DNA of 64,000 nt, taken from contig NC_050736.1 in the NCBI RefSeq assembly GCF_014529535.1, forward strand, positions 3,906,001 to 3,970,000, in the 5' to 3' direction. Source of the stretch: Bradysia coprophila. Taxonomy: Eukaryota; Arthropoda; Insecta; Diptera; Sciaridae. Numbering within the stretch: position 1 is the stretch's first letter; each line of letters opens with the position of its first letter. A program made the position numbers and the translations under genes. The notes beneath the pieces were generated by a model. It was not told the DNA's origin. It saw only the letters and a program-made list of their open reading frames with translations, and did not search any database. This document shows positions 12,816 to 25,508 of the stretch, in pieces.

Positions 12816-13379
12816 AAAGAATTCGTCGCGGAATATAGCGTTTCTCTAGAGTAAATACGAAATTCATCTCAAAGTTCCTTGTTTCAGCCAGAAGATCATT
12901 TGTCGCCCATAATACCTTCTCAGATTTTTTTAAAGAAAAGAATTTTCAGAAAAGAAATACAACTATAGGGAGAAAAAAGTGAAATTCGACATGTTTTCCA
13001 TTTTGGAAGGTGTCGTGGTTTGTAAATGTTTCCACACAAAATTTGTTTAACAAATGAAAATCTATTTTTGTTTGTTTTAGTGTTTCATTTTCGTTGCGAG
13101 CACATGCCTAACCAAAATTCAAAAAATGAGAATCTAGATTTTCATTTGTTTAATGATTTTTATTTATTGTAAAATTTATTTTTTGAAAAGATCGATTTTT
13201 TACTGGCTGCGCAGTGGCTCACAGTGGTGAGCAGTCTTTTTTTTTCGCTTGTCAATAAAGAAATGTTACAGATTTAAAAAAAAAATTATTCAACGAAATT
13301 CTTGTGGAATCATTCTAGACCACAACAACTCCCAAATTCGACATTCACTTTGCTCTCCCTGGAACAGAATTATTTTAGA

Positions 13380-13620
13380 GACGTTTTTCTTCTTCTTTAA
13401 GTTAATCTACAAATATCAGATAGATGCTGCTAATATGACGTTTGGGTCGTTTTGACGGATAGAGGGAATATGTCGAATGATTTTTAATTTTTCTAGAGAA
13501 AATGTATTGAATTCTCTCTTAAAAACCAACTGTCATTCGACATATTTCCTCTATCAGTCGAAACGATGTCCCAGTTGTCATATTAGCATATCTCTGACAA
13601 ATATTATCCACATATATTAG
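13380..13620. repeat. Imperfect foldback element
   Basis: The segment around 13425-13485 (CTAATATGACG, TCGTTTTGACGGATAGAGG, ATATGTCGAATGA) recurs as its reverse complement around 13530-13595 (TCATTCGACATAT, CCTCTATCAGTCGAAACGA, CATATTAG). The two arms flank a loop of about 45 bp. An outer pair of motifs (TTCTTCTTCTTTAAGTTAA near 13388 and TTAAGTTAACTTGTGG near 13720) suggests a larger, decayed element. Confidence 0.6.
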
Positions 13621-15378
13621 GATTATTGGGGTTGAAGTACTAGATTTAGTTGAATGTGTTGCGATAAATTTATGTTTTAAATATATGCCAAATCTAGTGC
13701 TTCGTAGTCAAAACTTAAGTTAACTTGTGGACTTTATTGAAGAAGAAGAAAAGTTTCTAGCTAAGTTTTGTAAGATGCATCTTCGTAATGAAATCTTCGT
13801 TGTATTTAGTAGAGATTTTACAGTATTTATTGTAAATTAAAATGACGTAATGTTGTTGACTTAGTTGAAGTAGTCGGTACTTTTGAAAAAAACATTTTGC
13901 CGTATAAAGTTTTTAATTTTTTTGTCGCTGTCTCGACCTGAAAATGTTTTATGTTCGATTAATTACGAAAGCATTCTTGCAAAATTTATTTACTAAAACC
14001 AAATGTAAAATATCTGTTTGTATATTAAAGAAAATAAAAATTTCCTTTTATAGGTCATCCTCCATTCGAAAGATAGAGGAAACTATCGTTGTAAAAAGCT
14101 ACAATTTCTTCAACTTCTCTTCTAAATAAAACATTTTGTTTATCTTTAGCTTAATGTACTGTAAGTCTAACTTAATTTAAAAAATTAAAATAAAGACAAA
14201 AAAAATAATAAAATTGTTGTATATAATCTAAACGTAAGAAAATACTGAGAATCCGAACAAAATGGGTGGATATTTAGTTAATCACCAAACTTTTTTTTGT
14301 ATTATACTCGTATACAATAAAATGAAATAAATAACCGACTTTAATTTGGTTTTCAATATTATTGAAAAGTCTACTTCTGACTGAATATCTCCGGTCATAG
14401 ATCCAGACAAATGTTTTAAATGATAAGAACAAATTGTTTCTGAAAACGGTTAGTATAAATCACGACACTACGCTTAAAAATGGAAATATCGTAACGAGAT
14501 GGGTAACAGTGTTGGAGGCCTTCTATTCGTGGCACTTTTGCCCACAGTGTATCAAGATATTCATCTTAAATATTCAATACTTTGTGTTACGAGAGTTTCA
14601 AACATCAACAGAACAATGTAGAGATATTATTGCAATAAATAGTTATTTATTTTGTGAGAAAAACAGCCCGAACGAAGTGAGGGCGACAAGCGAAAGTGCC
14701 TAAAATCAACCGTTTACAACAGATACTTATACTTTTTGTCCCGTGGCATGAAAATCTCTGTTAAGATGATCTCGTCTTATTTACTTAGTTTTCCCTGGTT
14801 TCATGTGAGTAGATCTAACTGTTCCGTAATCAAATCTTGTTAGATGAACAGGCTTAACGAAGATATATTTACATAGACTGAAAGACGTTTCAGATTGCTC
14901 CCTCCGATATAATTTTACATAACTTCCTCAAAAAATCTAAAATTAAAAAGAAAATAAATCCTTAAAAAAATGCGAAACTAAGCAACAAGGAGGACACAAA
15001 ATACCGGTAAGTTAGTAGAGAAATGGTGCAAATTCAACTTTAAATGGCAAGTCGACTTGAAACTCGCTCTTTCGTAATATACAAAATTTCAGTGATAGAT
15101 GAATGCGATATAACTAAAAGCTTAGGTGTGATATTTGTAATTTATTATTTTTGTAGTAACATTTAAAATTGGTCAGATCTCAACCAGCCTAGAATGTATT
15201 GTACAAAAAATGTATGTCTTTTCGCTTAGTAACTTAGTGACTACTTACTATCCACAACACTCAACACTTTTTACACTATTCTATCTTACCTACTCTTAAA
15301 TCCCCGAAAATCATCTTCAAAATATTTTTTTTGGCGAAAACACAATCTCAAAACTATTTCATAAAAAGAAACACCAAG
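13621..15378. other. Non-coding stretch, probable intron or intergenic
   Basis: AT-rich sequence with no supported gene. It separates the end of the giant mucin reading frame (12060) from the first recognisable exon of the second mucin gene (15379). The short ORFs here have no protein-like composition. Confidence 0.5.
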
Positions 15379-18300
15379 TACCATCGATAACGGTCGAGCA
15401 TTGGGGTTTGGCTTGTATATGATGGACAGCAACAATAATGGCGACGAAGCAAGGTATAATTTAGCTACACGCATAATGTCGAATGGCGTAGAGGTTATTG
15501 TAGCTGGTGACAAAAGTACACTACCCGGTGAACCGAACGTTTTGAGAATACTACCGAGCAGCCACTACAAACAAACAACAATGCCGGCTAGTACATTGAA
15601 AGGGGATCATATGGTGATGATGCTTCCAGATAATTTAGAGGTAATAATGAGAATACACCAGGAACTGTTTCTGGGAAGACATTTTCCATATTTTCTGAAT
15701 GTTTCTACATTTTCCCAAAAAATATTTTTTTAACGAAATTCTTAATTTTCGGATTTTGGGAAATATGTGTAAAAATTCAAGAAAATATGGGAAAATGTTT
15801 TCTCGAAAATGGTCCCTGGAATATGAGCACTCCATTTAAAACTGCATTCACAACAGATTGACGAGTTGTCCTCTTCGCTATACGATTTAAATAAATTTGT
15901 AACGCGAACTTGTTTGACAACTTATACATTCTTGACGACATATCTTCAAGATGGTACTACAACGGTCGAAAGTAGAGAGAAAGTTATATCGAATACAGCT
16001 ACAGAGGAACGAAACTTGTTAAAAATAAGTCCGACACCGACTGCCGGTTTGACCTTCACACAGGTAGTGAAGAAGACCCTTATTCAAATAAATTCCCTGT
16101 CTACATTGTTTTTTTAAATTTACAGACACCAAAACTGGCTATAGGAACTTTTCCTACAACCTACACATATCTCAATACAATTTTCGATGGTGATCAGCCA
16201 ATTGTACTTACTTCGAAACACACTGTCACGAACACTATTACCGCTCCTGATGATTACCTCTCGTTATTGCAACCATCAGAATCTGTTACAGCTATCCACG
16301 ACACCAACACCTATTACAGTACAGTAGCTTTAACGAAAACAATACACGATGACGATCAGACAAAACTTATTAGTACAGACACTGTCTTTACCCAAATCGT
16401 GATTACCGAATCACTTCCATCGAAAATGACGTCCGTTATGACCTCATACGTTGCATTTGATGTTGATGATCCACTTTCCAATGATCTTAAAGATTTAGCT
16501 ACCACTGATGTTGTTAAGACTTACTACGTAACTTACACTTACTTAAACACTTTACTTGACAACGGTAGTATGATAGTGCGAACAAACGTTTCGACATCAT
16601 CCGATATAGTCACCGAGAAACTATATTTATATTCGAAAAGAACAGAAGCGGTTCAGGCCACAACACCACCTCATGTAATTGACTCTAAGCCGTCAAAGCC
16701 ATTCGATTCGATCAATATTTACGCAACGAAAACATATTTGACCACATTCACTTACTTTACAACATTGCTCCAAGTTAACAGCAACGAAAGGCACGGTTCC
16801 TCGACAGTTGTTGATTCGCACACCAACATTGTTGAGAATGTGATAACTGAATCGATTCCCAATAGTTTATTCCCGACTGAATCCTTGAGTTCGTACTACT
16901 CAGCCGTACAGACAGCCAAGAATCCAAATGGAATCGTGACATTAGCTACACTACTAGAGGGTCAGACATTAGAAGTTACAGCCGTTGCACCGTCAGAAAC
17001 TATAAAAATGAGTTCTACGACCAAATTTGTGGACAAACTAGTGGAAGAAAATGTTGACGAAAATATAATTCCTGATGACGCTAGTGCAGAGGCCCAGCCT
17101 GCAACAAGCAACACGAACGGAGGACTACAAAATAACAAAATTGAAAAAATCGATAATCCAGTGAGTGATTTGATTGGATCGTTCAACTTAAACAGCCTAA
17201 CTGCATTCGGACCCATGTTTAATGCTTTAACCGGATTGATCCAGAATAATTTTGCCAAAAATTCCAACGACAGAAATACAACTATTGTGAGACATGTTCG
17301 AAATGGAACAACTACCATAAAGGATGAAAAGGGAGAAAGTATTGTTCCAGCTGCTTTGAATGATATTAGCGGTAGAAATCCTATTTATATTCCTGTTGGT
17401 GGCATAGGTGATGAAGATATAGAGAGTGCTGAAAGTCAAAATATTCAGCTGCCACAATTGAATTCATTTGTTCCTCCTTCACCTCCCTCTGTGAAATGGA
17501 TTAATGACAACGGAAAACAAGAGTTAGTTATAGGAAAACCGAGTCCGTTACTAAGTGGAATCGCTATTTCTCCAGGTGAGGTCATAACCGCTAATTCAGA
17601 TGTGATAATTGGACGTCCGACTGTTGGTGTTAGCCCCAGAATACCATTACATTCAGATCTGGATGATAAACTGTTTTTGGATCCACCACCAATTCAACCG
17701 TTGCCTCATCATCCCAATAAAAATATTCGAGATTCGATTCCGCTGCAATCCATACAAACGGAAAGCTACATTGGCCCGCCGCCTCCCTTACAGCAACAGA
17801 ATCAAAAAAATAGACAAAACGTACACAAAAATCAAGTTCATGACAGCCATCGACCGCCCGTAATTCCCTTCAACAATATACAAAAAGATCGTGGTCACCA
17901 AGAAACTCGATTGAGCAATTCAAAGAACATTTTATCGAATTCTTTCTTGCATCCTCCTCCATTGAAACCACAAGTGAATTTTCACCAAGAACATCAATTC
18001 CGACATAAACCGTCGTCACCGAACGTCCCGAATATACCGTTTATTCAATCAAATGATCATCATCACCCTCAACCGCAAATAAATCATCATAAGTCCAAGC
18101 AGCAACCTCAACAACTATTCAATCACTATCAACAACAGCAACTTCAAATAATTCCAGTGCCAGCAATACCAGCACAGTCACATCCTAATGTTCCTCCACT
18201 TAAGCAAGATACACTATTCGAAATACAGCGAATTCCAGAAGTGTTTAGTACAGATTTGCCACCGATTCATGTATTAGAGTATCCAATCGAACCATCATTA

Positions 18301-21300
18301 CAAGCCCAGGTCCCCCATCCATCAACATTCTTGCCTCTACCAGAAATTCAACAGTCAACGGGACAATCATTATTAGTGGATATACAACCATCGCAAATTG
18401 CAAATGTTATCATTCCGCATGGAAGTACAACTGCTCTTATCTATGGAGGAGCGAATGAGTTGCATAAAAATGGACAGTATTTTGACGAACCATCTCCATA
18501 TATCGATGCCGACATCAACTTATTCTACACGAATAAGCCCAACAAGACTAACAGTAATGTAATAAATGTGGATGCACCTCATAACCATCAAAACACTCAT
18601 GTTAACATCCAGCCACATAGACCGATCGCAGCAAATCACGAAATTAATATGAATGCTAATGTATTAAGTCAAGATGTTGACTTACACGCTCCTCCCATCA
18701 AATTCACTTTGAAAGAAGAAAATTATGCTCAACATCCGTCTGTTAATTTGAATCAACACGTTGACTTTAATGGCGTTAATACCCATATAGAGCACGAGGT
18801 TGAGATTGATAACGTTGTCAGCTCATCAATACATAAAAATGAACATCGACCAGTGTTGGCCCAAGGTTCAACATCCACGACACCAAGCGATTTGACTGAC
18901 TTATTTAATCAACAATCAAATTATGTTGTCCCTCATTACAATGGTCAAGACTTTAATCGTCAACCGAACACATACAATTATTATAGCCAAAATAACGGTG
19001 AGCCAAATCAGATTAACATCAACGAGCACATCATCCACAATGGTTCCTATGTTTCCAATAATATTCAAAATGGAAATAATTATTATCACAAGAATTCACC
19101 GAATGTTATAGAATATAACGGTCCACCTCCGAGCAGACAGAGACAACGTCCTAACGTGGCACCACTCAATGAGGTCAATACAAAGTCTCAAACTCCTCCA
19201 TTCTACCATCAGTACTATCCGCAGCAACATGTAAATCGACCTTCTGGAACGAACACATTCTTCCATTCAAATGTACCACAGCAATCTCAGTCAAATCGTC
19301 CAACGCCTGGTAGAATTGTTAACTATGAGCAGCCACCTCAAGTCCACCAAAAACCGGTATATATAAATCTTCACGAGCATGTTGACACTCATGTTACTCA
19401 GCCTTCGAATGCTCCCTCAGTGGAGGATGTAATCGTGGACGAACATAAAGACGACGATTTAGAAAACGAAGAAGGAGAAGTCATTCAAGAGTCTAATTCT
19501 GTTCCAGTTGTTCCTGGACAGAGACCGAAAGATGTGTTTAACGTAGAGGTACCAACCTCATCGCCAAAGACAATGTTTTACGAAATACATCACCCAAGCT
19601 CGTACGGCGACAACAGAGTCATTAATACACAAACTGAAAGCAATCAAATATGGAACGTATCCGACATCAATAATGTAAACACCGGTATTATTGGAAACAA
19701 GAAACCTATTCGATACCCGACAGCTCCACCAGCTATTTTAATCAATGAACTGAGTCCTAACAATTTGTATCTTTCGACGACGGTGCCACCAATAAATAAA
19801 AATCGTCAGGAGTACGGAAACCATCAGGAGTACGGAAACGGTCAGGAGTATGGAAATCGGCACGAGTATGGAAATCATCAGGAGTATGGAAATAATCAGG
19901 AGTACGGAAACGGTCAGGAGTATGGAAATAATAAGGAGTATGGAAATAATCAGGAGTATGGAAATCGGCACGAGTATGGAAATCATCGACGACCCACAGT
20001 TCCTGTGCGTCCATTAGAGAGCCCACCTTTGCATCCTCACGGAAGCTCTACTGCAGTTATTTACGGTGGAACGAATGACGTTGCTGCTCCTGAACGTCCA
20101 TTAGAAAATCCTCCCTTGCATCCTCACGGAAGCTCTACTGCAATTATTTATGGTGGAACGAAGGACGTTGCGGCTCCTGCACGTCCATTAGAAAATCCTG
20201 CCTTGCATCCTCACGGAAGCTCTACTTCAATTATTTACGGTGGAACGAAGGACGTTGCTGCTCCTGCACGTCCATTAGAAAATCCTCCCATGCATCCTCA
20301 CGTAAGCTCTGCTATTATCATCGGTGGAACGAAAGGAGTTTACAGTGGAGGTAAGATAGAAAGGATGTTGTTGAAAATGCCAAAAACGTTTTACGTAAAA
20401 TCATTTCATTTTTTAGTTACTAGCAATGGCAACGTACACGAACCTCGTCCATCGCTACAGCCTCCACCAAGACCAGCTCCAGAGCGCAAACCTATCAACC
20501 TACCAAGACCATCTTTAGAACCGCCAACTCAACGCCCATCGACAAATCCTTTCGTAGTATCTAAAAACACAATTGGTTTCAGCAAAAATCGGTTGCAAAT
20601 ATCAATGCCTATTGATACTACTGGTTTGGACTTCTTACCAAGCTTAGGTCAAACTGAAAAGCCATTTAATCCGCAATACACATCAACAGCGAAAGGAAAT
20701 CCATTTGTTACGAGAATACCAACATCATTCACAACCGTCAGACAAACAACTACGATGAGTTCCACATTGTCCTCAAAGACAACAACAACATCAACAACTC
20801 CATTACCGTCTACTAGTCCGGAACCGACAACAACAAAAGCGACAGTAAGAAGACCAGTTGAAAAAATTCGATTCGGCACCCAGACAACACAAAATACAGT
20901 TTCTAAAGTGGAGATTAGTTTGAATACCGGTGAAATTACCACAAAGAAACCGATTGAGAATTACGTTACTACTGATGAAAGTGAGCCATCGGGTGGCATA
21001 TTCCATGTTCAGGAATCAATTAATCCGCACAATTTTGCATTTGTGAACGAAGAAAAATTACCCAATCGTATTCATCATCATCGTTTTGATGCGCAAGATG
21101 ACAAAGCAAAGCACCAACAAGATAATTTGAAATTGAACTACCCAGAACCTTCTGCAGATATGATGCCTCCACCTCCGACTAAATACCATGAAAATATAGT
21201 TCCAACTTCCACAGAAGAGGTAATGGGATTGAATCCACCTCCACTGCCCACAAATGACGTAATTAGTCAGGGTGGCATAAAAAGTTCAACATTGCTTCCA

Positions 21301-24300
21301 CCTTACACTCAAATATCAAACGCTACCACACAAAATGGATTCCGTCCAACAAATCGCCCTTACAGATATGAAAATGTATACCGTACACCGCAACGAACGG
21401 AAACAACAACTATTAGAACTCGTACACGCGGCACTACCAACCAGCCTTATCAACCAGTCACTCGAGGAACGCTGAAACCAATTCCATTGTTAGAACAATC
21501 AGAAACAAACAGTGATCTCAGTGTTCAAAAACCGCCAAGAATATACGAAAATCGTAGGCGTCCGGATATACGACCGACTCCAAGTGTAACCACTCCGAAA
21601 AACTCAATAATTTCACCTCAAGTAAACGACGATAAGCCGGACCATCAAAATCAAACAAATACAAGACGATACGAAGGCCATAATCGTCAATATACTCAAC
21701 TAAACACAAAGTACAGATTACCAAGCGAGATTCTCATTCTCGGCACGGAACAATCGTTTAACGAAGATCAAACGTCATCCAGTTCAACTACATCACTACC
21801 GACAAGACGGACACAGATATTAACGAAAGATGAATACAAAACTATCTTATCAACGCCTATTTCTACTGAAAGGACGACAGGAACCACTGTTGTAGAGACA
21901 CCAAATGATTCTGTAATCGACCAACCTGCTAATTCCGATACAACTTCCTCACTATTAAAAACCAAATCTCCGCTAGTCATTCTGCCCACTAGATACATCA
22001 CAAACACTAAAACACTCACTGTTACGACCACGAAAACGACAGTTATTCGAAGTCAAGGCATTACAACCACCTTGACATTAACTTTAACTAAAACGTCAAC
22101 AATTATCGATACAATCACCCATCAAATCACTCATACGCTGGTTCAACCAACTATTGTTACGACATCACTAATGCCAGAAGATAAAATTGTGGCTACATCT
22201 ACTGTTCAAGAAGTGCCAGTTTTCTCTCATTATCCATCCTTCCCGGGTCAATCAAATTTGAACTATGGCGATAACGCTGAACATCATCCGACATTCTTAG
22301 AAGATGAAGCGAATTTGGATGAGTTCATAATCAATTACGATGAAGAAATAAAAGTAAAAAAATCGTCAAAGCCACATCAACAACAAAATGTCTCACAAGC
22401 AAATGAGAATGAAAGTATTTTTGTGGTCATGACTGACCAAAAGCAACCATCCACAATTAACATCAATCCTTCAATGATTGATAAACCCCATCGAATTAAC
22501 GCAATGTCTGACAATGACAAATTGAATGAAATAGAGGATTCGGGTGACTCAAATAATGACGACGTGGTTAATCGAGACGAAGATGATATGACGAAAGATG
22601 TGAATAATGTATTATTGGGTGGTATTCTGATTGCTTCTCCACCCCGATCGGATACACCGAAAATGTTTAATACAAACGAATGTCGACCCGATTGTAAGGC
22701 GTCACGAAACGAACTATGTCAGAAGATTGAGGGACAAATGAAATGTGTTTGTCGTCCAGGCTTTGCTAGAATGTTCCCTGATCGACCTTGCAAACGTAAG
22801 TGTAATTCATAGTTATGCTTGAAACGAGTATTCACGACGAAAATTCAATTTTCTTTGTGCAGCTACATACACGTACACCATTAGTCTTCCACTTGTAAGG
22901 CATGGCAGCGAAAAACTAACGTTTGAGGAAGCCCTGACCAAAAACACTTCCCCGAAATATACTCATCTATCTCAAGTTGTACATGATGGACTTGATCGAA
23001 TGGTTATGCAATCTGATCTTCGCGATATTTATCACGGCGTTCATCTTATTGAATTTAGAAATAGTTCCGCACACAGCCATCCTGAGCTCGATCAACAAGC
23101 CGATGGCAGTGGCTTGACAAGTGTTTTTTATCTCCAACTATCAGACAATTATGATGATATGCGTCTTTTGGACATTTTCCATAAATACTTACGGAATAAT
23201 AATTACAGCCTCGGCGGTACTGATCTGTATTCATCGAATGCCCTCATTGATGATATGACCGCGACAGGTTGATATTATCAAGCCAGCAAAATTTCAATGA
23301 TAAAATGGATGATCCATTTCAGATTTCGATGAATGCGTCAACTTCAACACTAAATTCAATGATTGTTCGGAAGATGCGCATTGCTTCAATTTGCGTGGTA
23401 CATACACGTGTAGTTGCAAAGAAGGATTTGCTGATTTATCGGGTAATCCCATTTTTCCGGGACGCATCTGTTCGGCCGAATTAATTGGCTGTGAAAAATG
23501 TAACTATCACGGCACATGTTATTCACGCGGCGACGATCAAATGCTATGCGAATGTTTCCAATGGTATGCCGGAAACAATTGTCACGTTAATTTGAAAGGT
23601 AATATTTAAGACTTCCTGCTAGCTTGAGTGAAATTGGTACAATTTAACAACTAATGCGTTCGTTTTAAGTGATGCTGATTGCGCTTATCACTGTTGGATT
23701 GATTTTGTTCTTATTGTTACTCATCTGTTTGATAATGACGTGCTGCAAGCGTAAGCGACCGAATAATCGAACATTAGTGGGAATGGGATTGGTTTCGAAT
23801 AAGTTGGTGACGAATCAGCGAACTATGGACCGAAGGGCTATGATCCAGGAAACCAGTAGTGAGACTAGTGATGATACACACACATTGCCATACGACAGAA
23901 ATAAGGTAAGGGATCGTCCACGAAGAGCCCATGATGGAAAATTGTAAATTTAGATTGGATCCATGGTGTTTATATTGGAAGATCCCGATTTGAAATAATT
24001 TAAATAGTTGATTGTTTGCACAAAAATTTCTCATTGATTTAGCAAAATCAGTTGAACAAAAGCCAACAAAGCAGGAGCAATTTGTCGCTCAACAATAAGT
24101 TCACTATTGCAACGCAAAATTCGAGTGCCGGGCATAGTGGTACACTGGGAATGGAGCAGAAAGATAGATCACTCACAGTGATGATACCACGCGCAAAATA
24201 TCATCCAGCTGCTCCACCTCCGCCTCCAATCGTAGTAGCAACAACTCGTTACAACATGGACTCAGCACCTTCGGTGTGCAGTACCACTGAGGCAAAGTTA

Positions 24301-25508
24301 CTAAGTTACTTGGACGCAAGTCCGACAGCAACAACTGTAAGTGTGAAAAAAAACCGTCCTTGTTGTATTCTTAGTACATATGGAATTAACGCCTCAGGAT
24401 CATCCTCGCAAAAAGTCAACTACAAATCCTTTGAATAAGCACGGTGCATTGAATACTACTTCAACAGGTATTTAGTGATCTAAGTTAGTTTAGTGATCTC
24501 AGATTAGAAGTTATGAATTCTTAATCAACTCAGGTGCACTTATATCGGCTGGCTTTGAGGTGTCAGCTACTGTTGGCACGGAAAACGATTTATTCGAAAA
24601 GATTTGGCTTTACAACAAACTGAAATCTGATGAGCCCGGATTCCAACAACTACAGGAAAAATCAATAAAAAGCGATGATGTTGACAGTCGTCATTTAGAT
24701 GCAAAAACAGAAGTGGCGTCGACCATTACTGGGAACGGGGAAAAAGTGCTGATGAGTCCGATGGGTGAATGGATGGATATTGACACTCACAACGAAATGT
24801 ACGTACAATTTAGATACATTTTTTTAGTCAAACGTTAAACATTACTCAAATTGCTTTTAGGACAATGTCCGAGGCGAGGTCATACTATGAGACAACTATT
24901 CAACCATCGACAAAGACATTCCGACATACGGCTGGTAGTAATAAGGCGCCATCACGAAATAATGAGGTAAACGGAAATTCAGTTTCTCTTATTATTCTCG
25001 AATAAACTTACAAGTGTCAATTACGAAATTAGGAGGCAAATACGATGGCTGAAAGAGATTTGGGATCAACTTTTTTGCTGCCGCACACACATTTGTATAA
25101 ACCAGATCGAGTAAGTAATCGTTTAAGGGACCATTCATAAATTGCGTAACACTCAAATCCCCATTTATAAGATACTGTCACGCAAAATCTGTGAGACTTT
25201 CAAAAAAATTGTATGGACTGTCACGGAAGTCATAGACTCTAGCGTTGCATAATTTATGAATGGCTCTCAAGGCGAAAACATGACAGATCTAACATTAAAT
25301 GGGTTTCCGAGTTAAGCTAAGGTCTTCAAGGCACGTCTTGCTTAAAGACAATATATTTTAAGACCAGCCAGCGGTGCATCTTCTTGAGGCTTTATTTTTA
25401 CTTAGATTATTATTCGCTAGACGTTCTATACGTGCACATTTTGCCATCATTTCAAAAATTATGTTTCGTTTCTAGGGCAGCGACATATCTGGATTTGATT
25501 CTCTATAA
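15379..25508 (+). CDS. Mucin-like membrane protein with EGF and SEA domains
   Basis: Exons: about 15379-15640, 15857-16063, 16126-20350, 20417-22795, 22863-23267, 23323-23598, 23670-23905, 24043-24336, 24398-24467, 24534-24798, 24861-24966, 25033-25110 and 25476-25508. From 15857 on, all phases agree; the 5' end is missing because exon one has no start codon. The N-terminal half has Thr/Tyr modules like those upstream (near 15.9, 16.15, 16.5 and 16.7 kb). A His/Asn/Pro/Gln-rich low-complexity region and tandem repeats follow (19.8-20.3 kb). A Thr-rich segment near 22.0 kb leads into a Cys-rich EGF-like unit (22.68-22.79 kb), a SEA domain (about 22.87-23.25 kb), a calcium-binding-type EGF (DFDECVNF), another EGF, and a helix (VMLIALITVGLILFLLLLI) with a basic stop. 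The tail of about 270 residues ends SDISGFDSL. The set fits an apical extracellular-matrix receptor or mucin whose SEA domain may self-cleave. The precise function is not known to me. Confidence 0.85.
18417..18465 (+). repeat. Solitary copy of the HGSSTA-YGG motif
   Basis: The protein text PHGSSTALIYGGANEL here matches the core of the 87-bp tandem repeat 1.6 kb downstream. It is probably the ancestral unit from which that array expanded. Confidence 0.6.
19807..19986 (+). repeat. 18-bp tandem repeat coding for QEYGNx, 10 units
   Basis: Ten contiguous 18-bp units encode Q/H/K-E-Y-G-N followed by H, G, R or N. They lie in frame inside the low-complexity part of the second mucin gene. Units differ by synonymous changes (TAC/TAT, AAC/AAT) and at the sixth residue. 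The opposite strand is also open here, but only as a shadow of the repeat. Confidence 0.95.
20008..20340 (+). repeat. 87-bp tandem repeat, 4 units
   Basis: Units begin at 20008, 20095, 20182 and 20269. Each encodes a 29-residue block (RPLENPPLHPHGSSTA, IIYGGTKDVAAP). The last unit is degenerate (HVSSAIIIGG) and runs into the donor site at 20351. The units are nearly identical in DNA sequence, so the array expanded recently and length differences between individuals are likely. Confidence 0.95.
20351..20416 (+). other. 66-bp in-frame intron (possible exitron)
   Basis: GTAAGATAG at the 5' end and a T-rich ATTTTTTAG at the 3' end mark a phase-1 intron. Its length is divisible by three and it contains no stop codon. 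If it is retained, 22 extra residues (GKIERMLLKMPK, TFYVKSFHFL) are added without a frame change. The encoded text is hydrophobic and basic, unlike its Pro/His-rich surroundings, which supports its being an intron. Confidence 0.75.
25127..25268. mobile_element. MITE with ATTCATAAATT terminal inverted repeats
   Basis: GGGACCATTCATAAATTGCG (25128 on) is mirrored by GCATAATTTATGAATGGCTC at about 25246-25265. This makes a short inverted-repeat element of about 140 bp in the last intron of the second mucin gene. The terminal sequence resembles repeats that I recall as common in insect genomes. Confidence 0.7.

Noticed and set aside
19807..19986. Regular 18-bp repeats as a CRISPR-like array
   Set aside because: Units are contiguous with no spacers and lie in frame within a eukaryotic exon.
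19738..20026. Minus-strand ORFs over the tandem repeats
   Set aside because: They are shadows of the in-frame QEYGNx array; the plus strand continues a long exon with domain-bearing sequence.
24375..24438. Coding use of the first AG (24374) in the mucin tail
   Set aside because: That acceptor gives an immediate stop in phase; the AG at 24396-24397 keeps the frame open to the next donor.
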